From NCBI GenBank assembly GCA_947459415.1, contig CANHDN010000009.1, forward strand, positions 1 to 39,233: a DNA stretch of 39,233 nucleotides, read 5' to 3'. This stretch comes from Bacteroidota bacterium (GTDB lineage Bacteria > Bacteroidota > Bacteroidia > UKL13-3). This document shows positions 35,018-39,233 of this stretch, piece after piece. Within the stretch, counting starts at the first letter, position 1, and the number at the start of each line of letters is the position of its first letter. A model generated the notes under the pieces. That model did no database searches. It saw only the letters and a program-made list of their open reading frames with translations, and had not been told where the DNA came from. The position numbers and the translations under genes were made by a program.

Positions 35018-36054
35018 AATGGTAAGTTAAGGGTTACCCCGTATACTAATTTGTTGCTTCTTGTAGTGATTATATCGAAAGTCCAACCCAACGGACCATA
35101 TCCATTTGAGATAACACTAAATTTAGTGGCATTATGTAATTCATTTTCTTTGGAACTCTGAATAATTCCACCTTGCAAGCCAAACCACTTGGCATTTTTA
35201 GAACGCCAGCCTGTATTAAACATAACCATAGCCTCAATTGCACTGGTATGCTGGTAATTACTAATTTTGCCTTCATTAAAATCTGCAAAAATATATTCGG
35301 TTAAACCTAATCCAAATTTATAAGGCGATGTGCCATATTTTCCTTGGTGTTGAAACATAGCCCAAATACCTAAATTAGGCGCAATTTTACTACCAATTAC
35401 GGATAAACCAACACTTGGTCCAACCGAAAACGATAACGACCTCTTGTGTTGAAAATGCGAAATACTATACGCACTGCTATCCGTTTTTACGCATAGCTGT
35501 GTACTTTGGCGCCTATATTTTTTATTAGCAGTACCCACTTCAATGGCTTGTTTTATATTAACGGCCTCAAGCTTAGCAGCCAACTCACTCGGATTTTCAA
35601 CATATACTTGCCACTCCATTTTATGCGCTATATCTAAAATCACAAATTTGTATTTGGGTAGATTTAAATCGAGACGCAGCATCTCTTGCGCCACATCTAC
35701 CCGCTTCTCGCTATATTCTGCCGCTTCGGCTTTTATCCGGCGCTGCGAGGCATTCTTATAAAAATAATATACCTCTTGTTCCTCGCCAGATAATTTACCA
35801 CCGGCATAAGCTGCTTTTAAATCGGCAATAAACGTTGTTTTGAGCGCCTCAGCTTCTTCGGCAAACAATCCAAGCTCTTTAAATTCCTTACCAATCAATA
35901 AAACCTTATCTTTTCCGCTTAGTTCAATATGCAGGGTGTCCGAGTATATTTCGTCTGGAAACTCCCTATCTACATACCAATTAGCTTGCGCAAATAAAGG
36001 TTGGTTCAGGCAAAACCATGCCAGAGCCATGGCAAAAATGACTTTACTTTTCAT
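35014..36054 (-). CDS. Exported protein with likely outer-membrane barrel, sigma-operon member
   Basis: A signal peptide ends near residue 22 (LFAQ). Residues about 25-190 are helical and charged. The C-terminal 140 residues alternate in short amphipathic strands (SFSVGPSVGLSVIGS, PYKFGLGLTEY, LGWTFDIITTRS) and end in VYGVTLNLPF with a terminal Phe, as in outer-membrane beta-barrels. It is third in the operon after an ECF sigma factor and its probable anti-sigma, so it may be a sensor or a regulated output of that system. Confidence 0.65.
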   Translation of the reverse strand: MKSKVIFAMALAWFCLNQPLFAQANWYVDREFPDEIYSDTLHIELSGKDKVLLIGKEFKELGLFAEEAEALKTTFIADLKAAYAGGKLSGEEQEVYYFYKNASQRRIKAEAAEYSEKRVDVAQEMLRLDLNLPKYKFVILDIAHKMEWQVYVENPSELAAKLEAVNIKQAIEVGTANKKYRRQSTQLCVKTDSSAYSISHFQHKRSLSFSVGPSVGLSVIGSKIAPNLGIWAMFQHQGKYGTSPYKFGLGLTEYIFADFNEGKISNYQHTSAIEAMVMFNTGWRSKNAKWFGLQGGIIQSSKENELHNATKFSVISNGYGPLGWTFDIITTRSNKLVYGVTLNLPF

Positions 36055-36066
36055 ATATGTTTTATT

Positions 36067-36651
36067 TTAAAAATTTGTTTTAAACTGTAATAAAGAAACC
36101 CCACCTTGGGCATTGGTATGGTTGCCAATTTCTGGTTTAAAAAATCGAAATTGCACTAATTTTTCGCTTGTATTGGCTAATGGAAATTTGGCCGCATACA
36201 CCTCATTGGTAAAGTCTATTTCTACGTAGCGAGATTTTACTATTTCAGGTGCTTTTTCGGCTACTGTAATAGCTGGCATTGTAGGCAAAATACTGTCCTT
36301 GGTCTGAACCAAAACAGGCGCCTCTCCCCTCTTTTTAAGGCTTGTTTTTCTTTTGTTAGCTGGCTTTACAATGGCTATTTCTTTCTTAGGTGCAGCAACA
36401 AACGCTGCAGGGTTTTCAGCAACTTTTGGGGTCAGTGCTGCTATGGGTAAATCTTGTTTGGGTTCAGCCCAAAAGAAACTTATTACAGCTAAAAATAGGG
36501 CTGCAACTCCACCAAGATACCAAATGAATAAGGGTTTTTTGCTCGATTTTTTGGCAGGCAAAGCAGCCGCAACAAGCTCCCATTTGCTTTCTAAATTAGG
36601 CGTAAAATCTAAAGGCAAATCATCTATAAATTCAAACTTTTCTTTCAACAT
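36067..36651 (-). CDS. Probable anti-sigma factor, single TM
   Basis: The start at 36651 (MLKEKFEF) lies just past the sigma factor stop; an in-frame ATG at 36669 would overlap that gene. The short acidic cytoplasmic part has KWELVAAALPAKKSSKK. One TM helix follows (about 42-60, FIWYLGGVAALFLAVISFFW), then a periplasmic P/A/K-rich domain. This layout and position directly behind an ECF sigma gene fit a membrane anti-sigma factor, but no HXXXCXXC zinc motif is present. Confidence 0.7.
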   Translation of the reverse strand: MLKEKFEFIDDLPLDFTPNLESKWELVAAALPAKKSSKKPLFIWYLGGVAALFLAVISFFWAEPKQDLPIAALTPKVAENPAAFVAAPKKEIAIVKPANKRKTSLKKRGEAPVLVQTKDSILPTMPAITVAEKAPEIVKSRYVEIDFTNEVYAAKFPLANTSEKLVQFRFFKPEIGNHTNAQGGVSLLQFKTNF

Positions 36652-36652
36652 A

Positions 36653-37204
36653 TTATTTTGCCTTTCCATAACCGTATTGAGATTGAGATAATAAAACTTG
36701 TAAGCGCTGTTTGGCTTTGAACAATTGAGATTTACTGGTACTCTCGCTTATGTTTAACTCGGCTGCAATTTCTTGATGGGTAAAACCTTCTACCACAAAT
36801 AAGTTAAACACCGTTCTGTAGCCAACGGGCAATTTTAATAAAGCCTCCAACAAATCTTTGGCAGCAATATGGGCAAAAAAATCATCCTCACTTTCCTTGT
36901 CAACTTCCCCTGAAAGAGAAGCCAAACTTAAATTTTGCTGTTTGCGCAAGGCCATTAAACTTTCGTTTACCATCATGCGCCTTAACCAATGCACAAAGCT
37001 ATGATCATGCTCATACGTAAAAGTATCTATCTGCTGAAAAGCCTTCATAAACGCCTTTATCAAACAATCTTCAGCTTCATCGGCTCGAACCAAATAACGC
37101 TGACAAACCCTGAACATCTTAGCATACAAAGATTCAAAAACCCATTTCTGCGTTTTGGCATCTCCTTGTTTTAATAGCTTAATATGTTCTTTGTTTAATT
37201 GCAC
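36653..37204 (-). CDS. ECF-type RNA polymerase sigma factor
   Basis: The 183-aa protein has sigma-70 region 2 (RYLVRADEAEDCLIKAFMKA) and region 4 (LPVGYRTVFNLFVVEGFTHQ, then EIAAELNISESTSKSQLFKAK). The length and lack of region 3 fit the ECF group. It leads an operon with an anti-sigma-like membrane protein and an exported protein, so it should relay an envelope signal. Its promoter is probably at 37234-37262. Confidence 0.92.
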   Translation of the reverse strand: MQLNKEHIKLLKQGDAKTQKWVFESLYAKMFRVCQRYLVRADEAEDCLIKAFMKAFQQIDTFTYEHDHSFVHWLRRMMVNESLMALRKQQNLSLASLSGEVDKESEDDFFAHIAAKDLLEALLKLPVGYRTVFNLFVVEGFTHQEIAAELNISESTSKSQLFKAKQRLQVLLSQSQYGYGKAK

Positions 37205-37233
37205 TTTTTGCTTTTGATACTGCTATAATGCCG

Positions 37234-37262
37234 CAAAGTAACAAAAGGTTGCCTGAGCCAAA
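37234..37262 (-). promoter_or_regulatory. Bacteroidota-type promoter of the sigma operon
   Basis: On the minus strand TTTG (37259-37262) is followed after 17 nt by TTACTTTG (37234-37241), close to the -33 TTTG and -7 TAnnTTTG elements. The ATG is 30 bp downstream. Confidence 0.55.
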
Positions 37263-37275
37263 AAGAAAATTAAAA

Positions 37276-37309
37276 AAAAGCCTGTCTCCATTGTTGAAGA
37301 CAGGCTTTT
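37276..37309 (-). terminator. Rho-independent terminator
   Basis: AAAAGCCTGTCT (37276-37287) pairs perfectly with AGACAGGCTTTT (37298-37309) across a 10-nt loop. An A-run on the left gives a U-tract for minus-strand transcripts. It follows the stop of the 37314-37997 gene and insulates the sigma operon promoter. Confidence 0.9.
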
Positions 37310-37313
37310 GAAT

Positions 37314-37997
37314 TTATTTAGCAGTTTCTCCTGCCGAATTTTTTATTTCTCCTTGTTTGTATAACTCAGGATTTAAAAAGCTCTCGTATTTGTTGCGCAT
37401 TTCTTCGCTTTCGTTTTGCATTTCTAGCTTCATCTCGTCTAAAATAGCTTTACGTGCTAAGGCATAATTATATGCTATTTTTACTTGCATTTGGGTGTTT
37501 TTACCTTTCACTTGTTTTTGCATTTTTACAATAGGCATTACCCTCGAAAGTTTTTTAGAAACTTTGTTGGTAGCTACTTCCATAGTTTTAGAGATAGAAG
37601 TAGCAGTTTGAGGATCAATTCTATTATTTCCTTGTTCTGTTTCTACCACCGAACGCATTTGAGATTCTAACAACCTAACTAAATTTAATTTAGCTAATTC
37701 TAATGCTTGCATTTCTGCAACCGATTGAAATTCGGCTACTGCTTCACCAGTTGCTACTACCCATTTTGGCAAACCTTCTTCATCAATCTCTCCTTCTTTT
37801 GCCCAAGCATTATTTAATTGCTGACCAATTGGCATATCACCAGGTAAATTTTTCCAGCCATCATTTTCTAGGCGTTTCACCTCTTTTTTGGTATCCCTAG
37901 CAATTTTAACAAATTTGAATTTTTTGTTTTGTGCAGATGCTACATTCACAACTGCTACAATGGCTACAGCCATCATCATTGTTACGATTTTTTTCAT
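37314..37997 (-). CDS. Periplasmic hypothetical protein (227 aa)
   Basis: A clear signal peptide (MKKIVTMMMAVAIVAVVNVA, cleaved near SAQ) precedes a helical, charged protein. It has an LPP20-like feel (TGEAVAEFQSVAEMQALELA, KLNLVRLLESQM), with long heptad-like stretches at the C-terminus. I do not know its function. It stands alone between its own terminator and the adhesin gene, whose stop is 22 nt away. Confidence 0.75.
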   Translation of the reverse strand: MKKIVTMMMAVAIVAVVNVASAQNKKFKFVKIARDTKKEVKRLENDGWKNLPGDMPIGQQLNNAWAKEGEIDEEGLPKWVVATGEAVAEFQSVAEMQALELAKLNLVRLLESQMRSVVETEQGNNRIDPQTATSISKTMEVATNKVSKKLSRVMPIVKMQKQVKGKNTQMQVKIAYNYALARKAILDEMKLEMQNESEEMRNKYESFLNPELYKQGEIKNSAGETAK

Positions 37998-38018
37998 GTT
38001 TTTTGTGTTTTTAAAGGT

Positions 38019-39233
38019 TTATTTTATTATTTGTATTTTCTGTGTTTTATATACTATTTCTTCATTTTTAAATTGAATAAAATATATTCCTGCGGCTAAA
38101 TCAAATAATCCAATGGCTTCAGTTCCCTTCTGATTACGAAGCATTCCATTCAATATGATTTGTCCATTAATATTAAATAATTCATAATTTATTGGGTGGT
38201 TACCTTGCATCTCGTAAGCCACATATAGATTATCTGTTGCAGGTACCGGAAAAATGTCCAAATTTTTAAATGCAATCTTTTCGTCTATCGCTGCACTTAC
38301 GCCTGTTATAATGGCTACACTGCTTTGTTTGCTGCCACAATTATTAATGGCATTTACCATTAAGGTGGCATTCTGACTCCCTGTTAATACCGTGATTGAA
38401 TTGGTATTCTCACCTCCCAATAATAACCAGTCACTTGGGATATTCCAAGAATAACTATTTGCATTGCTGGCAGCTATGCTATAATTTCTGATGGTATTTG
38501 CTTTAACATATTTTTCTCCTGCAATTCCTCCCAAAAATTGCGGCAATTTACTAACTGTCATTCCCAAGCTTAAACTCGAATCACTGGTGCAGCCATCATT
38601 TTTACCACGTACCGTTACATTCCCATTGCTCGACCCCACTTGAACTTGTATGCTTTGTAATGTTGAATTACCTATAAAACTCCAATCACTTGGCAATTCC
38701 CATACATAAGAACTTGCTCCAATCAGTGTATTTGAACTCAGGGTAATGGAACTTAATTCACAAGCAGGCTGACTGCTTGGCGTTATACTTTGTGGCTTCC
38801 AAGCCTTTGTATAACTATTAAAAATAGACAAACTTCTAAACGAACTTCTGCAGCCGCCTTGTATGCTTTGAACCTGTATGGTTCCTGTATTGGTGTTTGG
38901 CATAACATTAATGGAAGTGGTGTTTTGTCCAGAACTGATATTCCATCCTATTGGCACTGTCCAAGTATAGCCTGTTGCGCCGCTTACTGCAGCTATGCTA
39001 TAGGTTTTTGAAACTCCTACACAAAATGCATTATCTCCTGTGATGGCCAAAGGTGTGCTAGGTATGGAGGTAGATATGGAAGATATATTCAAAATCCGCT
39101 CTGATCCCACACAACCATTGCTGCTGGTGGCTTTTACGCTTATGTTTCCGCCAACTCCACTTGTTGGCCTAATTAATATACTCGTATCTGTGCTTATTCC
39201 ATTACTTGGGCTCATATCCCAGCCATTTGGAGC
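38019..39233 (-). CDS. PKD/Ig-repeat protein with T9SS sorting domain, 5' end outside window
   Basis: The minus-strand frame is open to the right edge, so only the C-terminal 404 residues are visible. About four tandem domains of 75-90 residues repeat the pattern W-x-[VIL]-P-x-x-W (WTVPIGW, WELPSDW, WNIPSDW and a partial APNGWDM), with NxTIxV and CGSxxS-like strands typical of the PKD-like/Ig-like repeats of Bacteroidota adhesins. The last 80 residues (LDIFPVPATDNLYVAYEM to KIQIIK) are a T9SS type A sorting domain. It is a secreted or surface-anchored protein. Confidence 0.85.
   Translation of the reverse strand, partial: APNGWDMSPSNGISTDTSILIRPTSGVGGNISVKATSSNGCVGSERILNISSISTSIPSTPLAITGDNAFCVGVSKTYSIAAVSGATGYTWTVPIGWNISSGQNTTSINVMPNTNTGTIQVQSIQGGCRSSFRSLSIFNSYTKAWKPQSITPSSQPACELSSITLSSNTLIGASSYVWELPSDWSFIGNSTLQSIQVQVGSSNGNVTVRGKNDGCTSDSSLSLGMTVSKLPQFLGGIAGEKYVKANTIRNYSIAASNANSYSWNIPSDWLLLGGENTNSITVLTGSQNATLMVNAINNCGSKQSSVAIITGVSAAIDEKIAFKNLDIFPVPATDNLYVAYEMQGNHPINYELFNINGQIILNGMLRNQKGTEAIGLFDLAAGIYFIQFKNEEIVYKTQKIQIIK

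Noticed and set aside
1-39233. CRISPR array, tRNA or insertion sequence
   Set aside because: No regularly spaced repeats, cloverleaf-like sequences, transposase frames or terminal inverted repeats were noticed by eye.

Overview
The window looks like a chromosome segment of a Bacteroidota bacterium, probably from the Chitinophagales/Sphingobacteriales/Flavobacteriales breadth; I cannot place it more finely. The grounds are AT-rich DNA, type IX secretion (T9SS) C-terminal sorting domains on two proteins, a TonB-dependent receptor with a carboxypeptidase-regulatory N-terminal domain, Bacteroidota-type -7 boxes (TAGCTTTG, and TTACTTTG three times), and few recognisable Shine-Dalgarno sites. No tRNA, rRNA, CRISPR array, transposase or integrase was seen.

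Region 1 (1-19369, + strand) is one long, tightly spaced run of eight genes, cut off at the left edge. It encodes two proteins I do not recognise, a PQQ-like beta-propeller lipoprotein, a 1258-aa DUF6603-like protein, an FG-GAP/T9SS surface protein, and three large proteins (1024, 1885 and 618 aa). From memory these three belong to uncharacterised families that travel together in distant phyla. Most of the large proteins have no signal peptide. The run ends at a perfect palindromic terminator (19402-19439).

Region 2 (19370-19747) is a gene-free gap. It holds that terminator, a probable decayed minus-strand gene end and two bulged hairpins.

Region 3 (19748-26084, - strand) is an eight-gene defence-type operon with gaps of 12 nt or less and two ATGA overlaps. 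In transcription order: ThsB-like TIR, MazG-type NTP pyrophosphohydrolase with a MazG_C-like domain, TIR, TIR-like+TIR, stand-alone SLOG, an HhH protein of the hypermodified-thymine enzyme class, a second ThsB-like TIR, and Nmad2. It joins Thoeris-style nucleotide signalling (TIR makes a signal, SLOG senses it) to proteins of nucleotide and DNA-base modification. It is the strongest candidate here for an undescribed system.

Region 4 (26235-29419, - strand) carries an alpha/beta hydrolase, an M15 peptidoglycan peptidase with an EF-hand-like loop, a three-TM membrane protein and an unknown protein.

Region 5 (29650-32001, + strand) is a coupled two-component operon: small protein, multi-TM protein, NarL-type histidine kinase and LuxR-type response regulator. 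It lies behind a divergent intergenic region with a 14-bp perfect inverted repeat.

Region 6 (32055-39233) is mostly household or envelope content: a TonB-dependent receptor, an orphan DUF6428 protein with an ArsR-like palindrome, an ECF sigma/anti-sigma/outer-membrane operon, a periplasmic protein with a clear terminator, and the C-terminal part of a PKD/Ig-repeat T9SS adhesin running off the right edge.
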